The notes beneath the pieces are model-generated. The model had not been told where the DNA came from. It ran no database searches and saw only the letters and a list, made by a program, of their open reading frames with translations. A DNA stretch of 64,000 nt, taken from contig OV121091.1 in NCBI GenBank assembly GCA_921293015.1, positions 35,510,839 to 35,574,838 of the forward strand, read 5' to 3'. The DNA comes from Phorcus lineatus. Lineage: Eukaryota > Mollusca > Gastropoda > Trochida > Trochidae. The translations under genes were made by a program, and so were the position numbers. Positions 44,222 to 57,000 of the stretch are shown piece after piece. The number at the start of each line of letters is the position of its first letter. The stretch's first letter is position 1.

Positions 44222-46939
44222 TATATGTTGAGTTAAAACATTCTGTAAAACATCTCACAGATGTAGATACTGACATGTCTGCTATTGACGGTCTTACGCA
44301 TTGATATGTTAGACGTTTTCAAGGGTTCAACACATATGTGCTTTGTTTTGAAAATTTGCATGTGTCAAAATAAGTTTTAAAATTAATTGAAATATTCCAT
44401 ACTTTTTTTTCATTTACTTTGTGTTGTAGAGCAAATTTCTAGAAATTGTATTTTATCACCCAAAACCGATATATCAATTGTATGAAATCAAGTGATATAT
44501 CCGACAGTTGATTTTGAACAATGCATTTAGTTCATCAGAATGAGGTCACCACATTGGGAGTATAAGGGTAGTAATGTAATGTAGAATGAAGTAATGAAAG
44601 ATTAATGATTCTAAATGATAAACAAATCGCATCCTAGTATCTCCTGAAATATCTATTCCGATTATGTACGCAAGTACTGCACATGATTTCATTAGAGATA
44701 AGTATTTTGAACCTTGTAAACATTGTAACATTTAAACCGAATATAATTATTTATTTATTGAACTCTTATACTTAGGAAGCAAACCATATTTTCTGCAAAT
44801 CGTATATCATAAATTGTTCATATTGTACTTTGGCAAACGGTCTAAAAACCGATATAGATTATTGAAAAAAATTATCCGTATAGCAATAGATTTAATAGTA
44901 GAGGTGATTTGAAACAATGTAAAATAGAGTTCATCAAGTAGTCAAGCAATTTCAACAGTCTACAAAGACACTAATTTACTAAAAAGATTTGTAACTAAAG
45001 GAAAAGACATTTTCAAAATTTTGTCCAATTCTGATGTGTTTCAAATATAACAGTGCCTTAAAGTGACACAGAGTATGTCTCAAACTTTTTATATGGCTTA
45101 AATAAGAGTAAAATCACCATATCGCTGATCTTTTGCAAAAACAAAGACTGTTCAAATAAAAGGAAGGCATACTTTGCAATGATACTAAGCCCTAATGATA
45201 GATGCTTACTGTCCAGTGAATGCCATCTGTTGTTCTTGAAACACATTTCAAAGAAAAAGATAAATGAGGCAGAACGTTCAGTGTTTGGATTAACTATTTC
45301 GGAAACAAAATCATTTCATTGTGTCACCTTTCCAGATTTCAAACACATTCAATCACAATACGAAAAAGGTTTGCGTACTGGACAAGGAAGAATAATTGTG
45401 CTGTTGCTGCAGAGCACGTGTGATTCAATGAGTTTCGATTTGTTGTCGATAAAATAATAGAGTCGTTTCTAAAACCAGTTCATATATTCTTTGTTAATAA
45501 GACCTAGAACTGGGTAAAATATTATTTTCGACGATCTGAATATTTATTTTCTTGAAACGGTATTTATCAAAATAGTAAGAATTATAGAAAAAAGGAAACA
45601 CTGTTAGAAGACAAGCTCTTATTCAACTGAAGATAAAAATAAAATTGTTACATTTTAAATGAAATTCCGAAAATGAAATAACATGAGCATAGACATTAAT
45701 AGTAGCAAAAACAGAGTCAAAACTCTTACATTTTGTGTTCTTTAATCAATAAGAATTACTATTCATACATTTTGTAGAAATATACGTAAACTGGATCACG
45801 TGACTTTGCTTAAAGTGGTACGGCACGTGACACAAAGGTACAATAACTAATGATACACGATGTTAGTCGTGGCTTCTATAAGAAAAGAAATTACTAAACT
45901 CTACATAAGAAAAATGTGACCATTCTCTGAAAATGAATTTTAAAAAAACGCCATATGGATAAATCGCCATCATTACTTCATATATATATAAAACGTGTTG
46001 TCAAAAACCATACTAGGTGACGGTATACTGGTACACGCAGAAGATAACAATTGATCTCCGTAAAATGAAATGCCATATTTGCTTGCTGATGATAAACGTA
46101 AATGCTATATTTAGTGACGTTAGACACGACATAGTCCGAAAGTCAATATGAAGGCATGCACTCATGCACCAGAAACATGTACACGTGAAACCAGAGCTAA
46201 CATTCAAACTTTATTGTAAACAACATATGATGGGGACAGAGTCGAAATGGTTTTTAAAGTTTTACAGTGACTGTTTAGACAATAAAGTTTACCACAGAAT
46301 GACACATTGATGCTTCGTAACAACAGTTTAGAGTCAAAGCACACCCAACCGAAGATTAACTAACTTCGATTTACTGTTTACAATGGTACTCATGCAGCTG
46401 TTAGATTTTACACTTTCGATCAGACAGTGCATTGTTGGGGTTTGTTAAAGCACATATGGTATGTTTTTGGTTTCGAGTCATACATTTCGTATCATGAATA
46501 TATATTGCTTGGAAACATTAAAATGAAAAGCTTTAAACCAAAAGCTTGACTCTTGCTGACCTTGCGGGTTGTTTATGTGCTAACTGATTATAGCAATGTT
46601 AATTTTAGTGCTGTAAAGTTTTAATGATAAGTGTACTTATAAGTGGTAGTTTTTAACACGTGTTGTTTTTCGTTCTTCTAAAAACAAAATGGTGACAACT
46701 TTCGTTTGACCGTCAATTTAGAGCAAATCACTAGTTATATCACGCATGAAAGTATATATACATGTAGGGTATGGAACAAGTACCATCATAGATAGAAATA
46801 ACACGTGAATACAGTGCTTCTGATAAAACTAGACCTTTGAAGTTACTGAGAGACGTGTGAAAGGGGTAATTTGCATAACGCTTGGAGGGACACAATTACA
46901 AAGCGACTTTAACTCCCTGCCATTAAATGTACTTCATCC
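44222..46939. other. unassigned AT-rich DNA
   Basis: No gene or repeat recognised. Confidence 0.45.
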
Positions 46940-47040
46940 TCCAGCCCGCTATCTATAGCCGGGGGTAAAGAACCACTATCAATCATGACTTGAAACAAAA
47001 TTCTTGAACTGTTATGAAATCAATTTCTGTAGATCAAATA
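46940..47040. repeat. uninterrupted copy of the repeat at 36480-36543/36850-36890
   Basis: 'atcatgacttgaaacaaaat' then 'tcttgaactgtta' bridges the point where the fold-back element is inserted at 36544. Confidence 0.6.
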
Positions 47041-47419
47041 TGGGACCCTTAGTTCTTGTGGCCCGCAGGTATTAAGGATATAGAGTTCAGTATCAGATAA
47101 GCTGTTTGTTCTAAGTAACTACCGGATGTAATGCGTAGGATGATTGCATGTTCTACAAATCCGCAGCAATTTATGTTCAGATCCTTTAAGGGTAAACACC
47201 TGTGATCACACACCGTGTTTCATCAATCATTTTACCTTTTTGCAACCCAGTTATTTACTAAAACATTGGAAATAGATCGCTAGTTTTCATTAAAACATAA
47301 CACTTGTATAATCCAACATTTAATATTATCAATATGTTGTATATCTATTATATTGAAAGAATTTGTAAAAGGCAAATGCACCTTTGGACCGTTTTACAAG
47401 ATGATTCCTTTCTTAGAGG

Positions 47420-48175
47420 TGTATTGTTCGGTATTCGATCACCTGTCACAACATGAGTCATCTGCCGCATCACTAAAACGTCTTAACATCGGGTGTGGCC
47501 CCTCGATATGCAACAAATCACGCCAAGGCAAAAAATGCACGATATTCGTGTTCAGAAAGTTCCTTGTACTGACAGCAGTGTTGAGCGTGGCGTTTGCATG
47601 TTGGAACATATCGTTCTTGGCTTCTGGCGGAGAAAAGGAACAAATACGGATTGCAGAGCTTCGTCAATATAAGGGCGTGCTGTCAGACTACCAGCAGTGG
47701 TAACCAATTCTGGTCTTCCTGTCTCCAAAAATCCCTCGCCACACCATAACACTTCCGCCTCCATTAGGCTCAACCTCAACAACGAGACGTTCTCTCACCC
47801 CGCCGCCTGTAGACACTTATCCGGCTGTCGGGCTTGTTGAGCTAGAACCTGCTCTCATCGGTGAAAATTAAAGCACTCGGCATTCAATTGATGTCGCTGC
47901 TGCCTAGAGGAACGGTTCTCGCCCTAGCCGGTCTTCGACGTCGATTTTGATGCGTCAACGTCATCGTCATCGCTCTGTAGGGTCGATAGGCTCGGATGCC
48001 GTGTCAACGCAGTCTGGTCACTGTCCATCTCCTGATTGAATGTGAGAAAGCAGATTGCTCAGGTGAAGCACCCGTAAATGTCTATCGTCATCAGGGGTGG
48101 TCACCTTTGGTCTGACGCTCCTGTCCTGTCTACTAACGCGTCACCAGTCGACGCTTTCACCGATTTGTCATTTTT
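47420..48175 (-). pseudogene. Tc1-like transposase, full-length but broken
   Basis: Reading down from 48175 the blocks are 'KVTTPDDDRHLRVLHLSNLL' (HTH), 'FTDESRF' (first catalytic Asp), 'PNGGGSVMVWRGIF', 'AGSLTARPYIDEALQSVFVP' with 'FLRQ', and 'FLNTNIVHFLPW'. Order is that of a Tc1 family transposase. In-frame stops and frameshifts are present, for example directly after TDESRF. The + strand frame at 47353-47703 is an antisense shadow. Confidence 0.85.
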
Positions 48176-49289
48176 CTCGCAAACCACGTACATCACATGT
48201 ACTTGTCATGTCATCAAATTGAGTGTTCACGGTCATTTAATAGAAATTGACAAATAAAAAGATTTTGGGGACATTTCTTTTGAATGTGAGTTTATGACAC
48301 TATCTAATATATTATAATAACCATTTCAGAATAGACCTAGGGTATTTGAAAAGTTATGAATTTCATTTCACTAACATTTGCTTTTTGTTAAGGGAAAAAA
48401 AGTGATGATTAGCAGTGATTTCAAAATGAGATCTCTACCAATGACTTGTATAATATTTCATCCTCTTTCCCCGTTGAAAGGTATACTTTTAATGAAGATA
48501 AATCCGCATTTTAAGATAAAACAAGAATATCTTAAAAACAGAAACCTAATTTATCAGATTACTATAAAGATATTAGAGGCGATAAAAAACAATTCCATTA
48601 CATCAAATTGTCAGAATTATAAAAAAAACCTCAATAATTCAATTTCCTTAGGCTGTTATTTGAGACATTCAAGAAAAAATGAAGAAGATGGTATAGTTGG
48701 AATCATAAAATAGGATAAATTTATGAGTATGCATATTGCTCTTGCTTAAAGCAAAGTTAGATAACAAATTTGTTTTTTGAAATTTCACAACGAAGTCAAC
48801 ATCCGTTTAGGTATTGATTACCTTAATATCAAAACTCTTTGAACTTCGATAAATTTATTTCACAAACTTAAACCGACTTATAAAGATAATCGTTTGATAA
48901 AGCAATATGTTGTTGTATCCATATCAACTACCATCCACTACCAGTAATTCAGATACATAAGTTAAATGACGATACACAGTTCTTTACTTGAAATATGAAT
49001 TTGTGATAAAGGGATGACTACATGTATGTTTTGTGATACAAATGGCTATGGTTAAAGTCCAAGAAGCGACGTTTTTCTTTTTTTCCAATTTATCTAACAA
49101 AACAAATTAATCTTAGAAATTAATTAAATAGTCGTCTTTGATATCTGTAATTTATATCCACAAGTAAATAACACTTCCAAATATTGTTAATATTATTATA
49201 TAATCTTCTCGGTTGTATGTGCATACCCTATGTAAAATGCACCACAAATCTTCTACAGCTGATGCTCCATAAGAACCCAGACTAGCGCT
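48176..49289. other. unassigned AT-rich DNA
   Basis: A 111-codon + frame at 48378-48713 is Lys/Asn/Ile-rich and shows no motif; treated as chance. Confidence 0.45.
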
Positions 49290-49590
49290 CTTACAGACAG
49301 CTATCTACAGCCTTCTCTCCAGGACCAGGTTGACGCGGAGTCCCATGCATCGACTAATCATTTCTAGATCTCTCCCTCAAGTCACATTCAATTACCTGTG
49401 TGTGTTTCCAGACAATTGGGGTTTTCTTAACTCAATCAGTCAGTCGAAAAAGAAGAACTTGGCTCTCGCTAACAAGGTCTGACCGTTTCAAGGTTGCATT
49501 TCTTCCTCTACAATTTGTATCAGTCAAGAAGTAAATTGGAACAATAACGAATCTGATTGTTACATGTCAAGATTCAGACGCTCTGCTTAC
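49290..49590 (+). repeat. ~290-bp interspersed repeat, copy 2
   Basis: Partner of 41265-41560. Confidence 0.8.
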
Positions 49591-50818
49591 AGCAAATAAG
49601 TTGTGCGATTGAGCTAGCAATTGGGATTTCTAGATCAACATTTTTCTCTAATTTCGGCAATGAAACATTTGCATTACATCCGGAATTAAAGTAGCTATCT
49701 AACATCACGGATACAAGTTCGTGATTAAAGTTAGTTAAAAATAGAACATTATTATTCAAAATATTCAAAAGGACTATTATTTTTGTAACTAAATATCACT
49801 TGTGTGGTCCCTGTTTAGCCATTTTCCAATCACTTTCTGTTCCTTCTGAACAAAGTTTTTGTTCAGAAATTGACATTTGATTATCATGGTATATTCCTAA
49901 TCTCGTAGTTCACATCTTGAAAAACAGTGGAATAGGCTCTGTAGCTCATCAGAGTTCCTCTATGTAATACATTAGTGGATAAAACATGACCCAAAGAGAC
50001 TTTTTAGATGTAAAGATGTTTGCCTGTGGCATTTGTCCAAGACTTGTAGGCTCCAAGGCATGTCATAGGGCAAAATCCCTATTTCACAACACAGCACACA
50101 AGGCAGTATTTAAATATCTTATAAACCACCAACTTGCTATGTTAACATTGATTTTAAATGATAACGCCAATAAAGAATGTGCAAACCCTAGCAAACATTC
50201 AGTATAAAAAGGCTTATAATTCTGACCTCTTTCAGTTTGGCTGCTGTTTTACAATAACATAACCCTTGGCTTAGCATATGAGACATGAAACGTGTGAGTT
50301 CCAATAACACCAAAACATTGATTGGTTATTCTTAAAATTTGAGTCAATTGATAGGCTCCTTTTTTCTTTAAACATTATTAAATATCACTGTTTAAACATT
50401 GGTATATGAAGAGGCATATGCCACCATAACAACCTGTCCTGCAGGGCAATAATGTTGGTTGCCCTGTGAGGAAGCAGAAAATAATTTTAAAAATATAATC
50501 TACCAAGAACATTAGAATGACCTCAGTAAATCAGTATAGCCGAAAATTATTCTGAAATTCCAAGCTACCATTGGACTCTTCGCAAAATCTACACCTTCTA
50601 ATCCCTATCAGCTAAGGAGACTTCAGTATGCTTAAACATTTCAGATCTATTGATTCTTGAAAGGTATAGAAAAGGTTTTCCTTAGACTGCTGTGGTGCTC
50701 AGGATCAAGGAACTATCTTTTTAATCAAAAGCATAAGTACACATAATTGCTGAAAGAGCTATAAGTTCACGTAAATAATAAATTGAGATATTGATTTAGT
50801 CTTTAGTCTTTATCAATT
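49591..50818. other. unassigned DNA downstream of HUS1
   Basis: No gene recognised; lies beyond the HUS1 poly(A) signals. Confidence 0.45.
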
Positions 50819-50870
50819 TTTATTAAGCTATCAAGAAAGTAAAGAATACAGTCTTGTAAAATAATTTATT
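50819..50870 (-). terminator. HUS1: probable HUS1 poly(A) signals
   Basis: AATAAA on the minus strand at 50870-50865 and again at 50824-50819, about 140 and 185 nt past the HUS1 stop codon. Confidence 0.5.
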
Positions 50871-50925
50871 ATGGGGAAAAAACAACAATGAGCAAGTCCA
50901 TTCATTCATAAGGAGTCTATAGAAT

Positions 50926-51027
50926 ACATGTCTCCTGCATTGCCTCCCTGTTTGGAGTTATGAACTGAGAGCTGACACATGTCTCCTGCATTGCCTCCCT
51001 GTTTGGAGTTATGAACTGAGAGCTGGC
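50926..51027 (-). repeat. 51-bp tandem duplication across the HUS1 stop codon
   Basis: 50926-50976 and 50977-51027 differ at one base. The unit contains the last codons, the TAA and the start of the 3' UTR, so a second copy of the protein's end lies in the 3' UTR. Confidence 0.9.
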
Positions 51028-51094
51028 ATGAAATACTGCAGTGATACATCCTCCTGCATCATGAAGACATGCACGATCCTCTTGTGCACGATAT
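51009..51094 (-). CDS. HUS1: HUS1 exon 8 (last)
   Basis: After acceptor 'gtgttgcag' it reads '[20 protein letters not shown]' and ends 'YFMPALSS' TAA. The vertebrate protein ends in the same pattern. Confidence 0.93.
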
Positions 51095-54000
51095 CTGCAA
51101 CACATGAATGATATCCACCACTGATTAACTTTTATGTCAGATGAAAAGCAATCTCACTAAATTTAAGCCAACCTAGCATTTGTATTTCATGTGCAGTCCT
51201 GATCTCAGGACTGCTCCACAGGCTCATGTCAACTGACCTTGTCTCTGACCTTTTATGTTTGATGAATTAAAACAAGCAAGCCAGACAAAATATCATACAT
51301 GCTGATGACTCCCTAACCTCATTGCTGATTGGCTGGATTAGGGTCAGTTGACATGATCCACATGGATCAGAAACTCAGATAGGAAACACACCAAGGCATA
51401 AATGTTATGTTCAAGCAGTTTTGCATGACAATAGATTAAACAATTTGATGACAGGTTTGTATTTCACTGCTGATAGCAGTGTATACACACAGAAATACTT
51501 CCATAATGTTGTTTTTTCAAAGAGAAAATAATTTTACATAACGACTTTAAAAAAAAAATTTGATAATAATTATAGAAATTTTTGGGGTACTAGTTTCCAG
51601 GTACTTTTACCTGCTCATGATGCTAAAAAAATACCAACGTTTGATGTTCACAAGAGGTGAATTCATGTGGAAAATAAAAATCTTTTAGCCAGGATAAAAA
51701 AGCTTGAAATAAAACTTTACACAGATCTTATCTTAGAATGATGATTACATTTACAAGCCTTTTTGCAATGACTACAAAAACTGATTTTAAGATTAGTATA
51801 TATGAAATATGACCTTCTTACATGTGGTCCAACTACTAACTTTTGGACAGTTCTAGGTTTGGATGACAAATATAAATTATCCATCACATATATATCACAT
51901 AACCTTACCTAAACTTTTCATAAATAAACATGAAAAAATTTATCAAAATTTATCCTTAATTTTTTTTATCAAAATCACAGGTCAGTGACAAAAAAATACC
52001 AGTTAGTTCTTGCCATAAAAGGCACAAATTCACTTTCAATTTCATCTCCCAGGAACTGACTATTTTTAAGGAAGTGCTTCAGAACAATGATTACGGCCAT
52101 TTGGTTGTCTATGATCCATCACCCAATGTGATACATAAATCATCATTCAAATCCCCAGGTGCTTTTGTCACTCTTTCATGAGACAAAATCGCGCTTTTGC
52201 TGACAAGAAGTTCAATCAATCAAAAGCATATTCAAAACACATTGCAACTTTTAAAGCATAAAGAAGATTTTCCTGCAACAAGGCTGAATCAGAAATAAAT
52301 TACAGTTTAATATCCATAAACCACAGATTTTTTTAAACAATTACAAAGGATCAAGTAACAAACAATATGCTATCAGTTTGAAATAACCACGTCAATTGAT
52401 ATGTGATTTTTTGATTTATCAAATTCTAATTATAAGATTGAAATCTACTTCAAATGATTTAGTTCAAGGAACTTTTCAAGCAAACATTTTCAGCATAAAT
52501 ATCTCCTTATGTCAAAACAATGTAATTATGATATGAGATCAATATGAAATTCTTTATGAAACTGATTAATCATTTCTGAAAGATAGCTGATAAAGACTGT
52601 GTATGAGAAACTAAGTGACATAAAATATAATGATGTATTGTTCAGTGTTGGGATATTGATGAATTGAAATTGAACAAAGCATTATCACTTTGTCCTTAGC
52701 AAAATAACTTTTTAACATCAAATCTAAGGGCCCAAACAAAATCAAACTTACACAAAGAAAATCTAAATATAAATGGTAAAACAAAAAAAACTGCTAGATA
52801 AGAAATATCATTATTATTCTCAGGATAGATATGTTGATTGGTCACATAAGTGTTGTTCAGTTTGACACATTAGAAAATTACAAAACAAACATGGTTGCAG
52901 CTACATGTAAAAGGTTTTTCATAGATAAGGAGCCTTCAAATTTTACAATTCATGAAAATTACTTATGATACATTTAAAATATAGAATAGTCAATAGACAT
53001 CAAATCATGGAACGCATATATTTGGTAGTCCACTGTTTTCCATGAACATCAAGTTTTCTAAGTTCTTCTTACATGAAAGCCTGAGACTCTGATCAGTACA
53101 TCATTTCAGGGAAACTTGTATAATACTATCTGATTGCTTTATTACTTACATTGTCCATGGCATAATGATCTTTTGTTGAAACATATAGGTTAATATCTTT
53201 TTCTGATGACACAAGAACATTGTGAGTGGAGGTTGTTATTAAGGATGGGTATCAATATGTATTTTTGTATCGCAATATATTGTGATACAGAGAGGCGTAT
53301 TGCAATACGTATTGCAATATATTGGTACTGTTCATATTCTAATATTTCCATGATCTTTTCACTAAATAAAATCAATCAGAACAGTGAACAATGCTCAACT
53401 GGCTCCTTTGGAAAGAGAGATAATTCAATGACTGGTTTAGGGCTTTTCTGTGCTGTGCTATTTTTGCTTTGCAAAGTCACACTTCAACTTTCCGTAAAGT
53501 CATATCTTTGGTTATATTTTTCTGCAATTTTTTCACAGAAATTGTTATCATTATAACATCGGATATATTGGATATCTCAAGAAGAGTGTACCGGTACATA
53601 TTATGTTGTTTCCGTATTGCATTATACTGATATACCAATAATACTGCGCAACCTTAGTTGTTATCATAATGTACGATCATAGGACCCCCCCTTGCTTGGG
53701 TTACTTGCGATCCATTTCCTATTTTCTAAAAGGTGCTTCAAAACAGCTCTTCTTCCATATCAGAATGAATATTTGCCTGTGATGCAAAACAGCCCTGTCT
53801 CATTCTGTTGCCCAGATAAAGCAAAGCCATAAAGTTATGAAAATCAATCTCCTGACGCCACAATGTAATGCTCCAGTGAACAGAACAAATACAAATTTCG
53901 AGCCATAATAGCTATATTTGGTTACAGATAAATGTTACCTCTTTATGCATGTTTTTAAGGTACACGCTTTAAATTAATGGAAAAAAAAAGGTTGATGAAA

Positions 54001-57000
54001 AAAAATAAAGTCGGACACAAAAATTTATCATAGTTATGTGTTGATATTTATGAGATATGTTTGAAGAACATATGCAAATAAGATAGACCTTCATTCCAAT
54101 TGTGAGATATTTCATTTGTTTCCCTCATTAATCAAGAAAGAATAGACATATGCAAATTACTTAAATATCCCCAATATATATTTAAAGAATAACTAGTAAG
54201 TGATGACAGGGAATTTTAAAACACTTGTATCTTCAATTTCGACCACTTTTAAGCACACATTATGATTGGTCAAGTCAAGCAAATCATGAACCTAAGGCTT
54301 TGAGTCAATATACGGCATTCTGTAGTGCAAAAAAATATTATGAACTTATTTTACTGAGATTGATAAAGTATCTTTACATTTGTGCAAAACAAAAAAATTG
54401 AAGAATTAAGTACTTGCACAATCAATATATTGATTCAATCAGACATTGGTTACTATTGGCAATTAACTATCACTAAACACCGGAATGGTGAAGGGTTTAT
54501 GAACAAAACAAAGTTCTAATTCTAGTCCAATGTAACCTTACAAGGCAAGTGGATCAAGTTACAGGAAAAGCAACAGAAATTGTCTGAGACTCACTGCAAA
54601 TAACCCTGGTTGGATTAACCTGCTGTCCAGATAGAAACTGTGCAAAGCGACGGATGTCAATCTTTGCTTCTGCAAACTCTTTCTCATTTCTGTCACATTG
54701 ACTGGCCTGTGAAGCATCCCCTGCATCCCTTCCTGCAAGTGAGCATTTAGTAGAAGTTTATATGTAACTTATCAAACAGGAAGTGACCAACAAACATTGA
54801 AGGGCAAAACTTAATATTAGTAAATATGTAGCTTCTGCTTGGATATGAGGCAATTTATTCCGATCATTGTGCAAATTCTCAGGACCTTTTATTCACTGAA
54901 CAATTGCATATATTAACTCTGAAACATCTATTAATTAAAGACACAATATAGTTCAACAGCTGAAAAAGATAACACATCAGGGTTCTTTCAAAGAAAACAA
55001 GAGTTGTCAATGCATTCAAAGTAGATTCTGTCAAAAGATAATCAGTGTTTTAAATTCTTCCAAAAGGCCATGAAATGAATATCACATTATTAGATGGTTC
55101 AAATTTTCAGGGATCTGGAAAGTACATTTGCAAAATCAGTGCAGTCTATTAGTTATGTACTACAATTCAGCTACCTACTAAAACTTGACATATATAGATA
55201 CAGACCATTGTCTGTTGGGTTTTTTATATCACAAATCTTGACTTTTACCTGTGTATTGTCATTATACTGAACTCATAAGCATTGTGTCCTTGGGCAAGGC
55301 ACTTCATCCACATTGCACCCAGTCCACAATTGGGTACCTCAATACGGTATATGTGGACCTATATGGTCGAGCGAAGTGCTTAGTAGCTGCATCGAAAGTA
55401 CAATTCCTTCAGGTAATAAATGTGTAGCGTTTTGAGCATGCTTTGGATGGACTATAGCGTACAATAAGTACCGATTTATTATCATTATTATTAAGATGCT
55501 AATTTTCTGAAACAACCAGTACTTCTCGATGAGACAACGCCATTTAAGAAGTTTGACAAATGTGACCACCAAAAAATATGCTGTGCCTCTTTCACCAGGT
55601 AAACAAAATTATGACAAACATCATCTTAAACTCTCAAACAGCAACAAAAATATTCTGCTTGTTTATTGATGTCAAAAGTTTACTGTACACTCACACGTGG
55701 CTAAATACCTGATTCACTGTCATTTGTTAACTTTCACATAATATCATGTTGTTTTTTCAAAATCAATCTTGTTCATACCATTAAATCATAAGTCCTTTAA
55801 CTTGGCAAAAACATTTCACCAACCAAAATTTACAACAATGAAATTGACATGAGAATGAAGAGACAGTAAAATCACACTAATCATGCACATACAAGAGAAT
55901 GTATATTATATATTCATAGAAATCATTGATTTTCTTATATATCATGAATATTTTCAACATGCAATGAAGATATATTTAGATTTTACTTTTCCGAGTTAAG
56001 TTGTAATAAAAAGTAAAACCAGACATGCAAGCGGTGATATAAGGGAAGTAACTCTGCTCAGTCTACAGACATCATGTTAATATTTTCATTGCCAGGATTT
56101 AGAGATATTTTTTACAAAACTAGAAAGTGTTTCTACGCATTAAAAAAGATGTCTCCTCACATGAAGCCTCTGAGAATTCTAAAACGTATTTCAGAATGAT
56201 GCTCTCAAGACAAATCTTTTATTCAAAAGACAAAGTCCAAATTATTGCTATGTTTAAAACATTAGCTAACACTGAATAAACGTCGAAGCCTCAAAAGGCA
56301 CATCTACATTTTATGGAGAGGTAGTATATCACAAAGTTTTAGAGTTATTACAAATGGGAATGGGAACGCTGACACCAACAGAAACTCAACCAAATACAAT
56401 AATATATCCTCACCCTTCGGAGGGAGACATAATTTTAAATAGATAGAAAATAGTATCAATGTTGTACATTTTCACAGCTTTGAAATTTTCTAAAACTGTA
56501 AAATAATTGCCATTTAGTAACACAGACTTCATGTAAGGAAATGATTTAAGAAGCCTCCAAGAGAGAATGGCTGTACTAGGGGTGAAGGTTTACTCACTCC
56601 AAGCAGGGTTCAGGAGATCCTGGAAGTGGGTACTGATTGACACCATGTCTGTCTCCACACTCAGCTTCATCTCTCCGCTCTGATTGGCCGACAGGATCTA
56701 GGTTAAGGGTTAACATAAGGGAATAGTTGTTGAAATTGATTTAATACTGAAAAAGATCAAATTTAGTTATCTTGTCAAGTCTATGAAGGCTAAGGCCCAT
56801 ATACAATGTTTATATATTCTTTGATATAGATCTACAAATATGTTAACAAATAATGAGTAAGAACAATATACTAAAGACTTACGTTTCTCTCCCTCAATTT
56901 ATGTGTGCGCCATAAGAAGTTCTTAACCCTTGTAATACTATTCTTCTTCTATTGGTATAAAATGTCTGTATATGTCCAAGAAAATAAAATAACCACCTCT

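Larger units (their letters stand above)
51095..54594 (-). other. HUS1 intron 7
   Basis: 3.5 kb, GTGAGT donor. It holds the inverted repeats at 51194-51355 and a hAT-like MITE at 53240-53656; the rest is AT-rich with nothing recognised. Confidence 0.9.

Noticed and set aside
47353-47703. 116-codon + strand open frame
   Set aside because: Antisense of the Tc1 transposase remnant, which explains the sequence much better.
48378-48713. 111-codon + strand frame
   Set aside because: Lys/Asn/Ile-rich as expected by chance in AT-rich DNA; no motif or splice context.
50917-51105. 62-codon minus-strand frame with repeated '[16 protein letters not shown]'
   Set aside because: Out-of-frame reading of HUS1 exon 8 and its 51-bp duplication.
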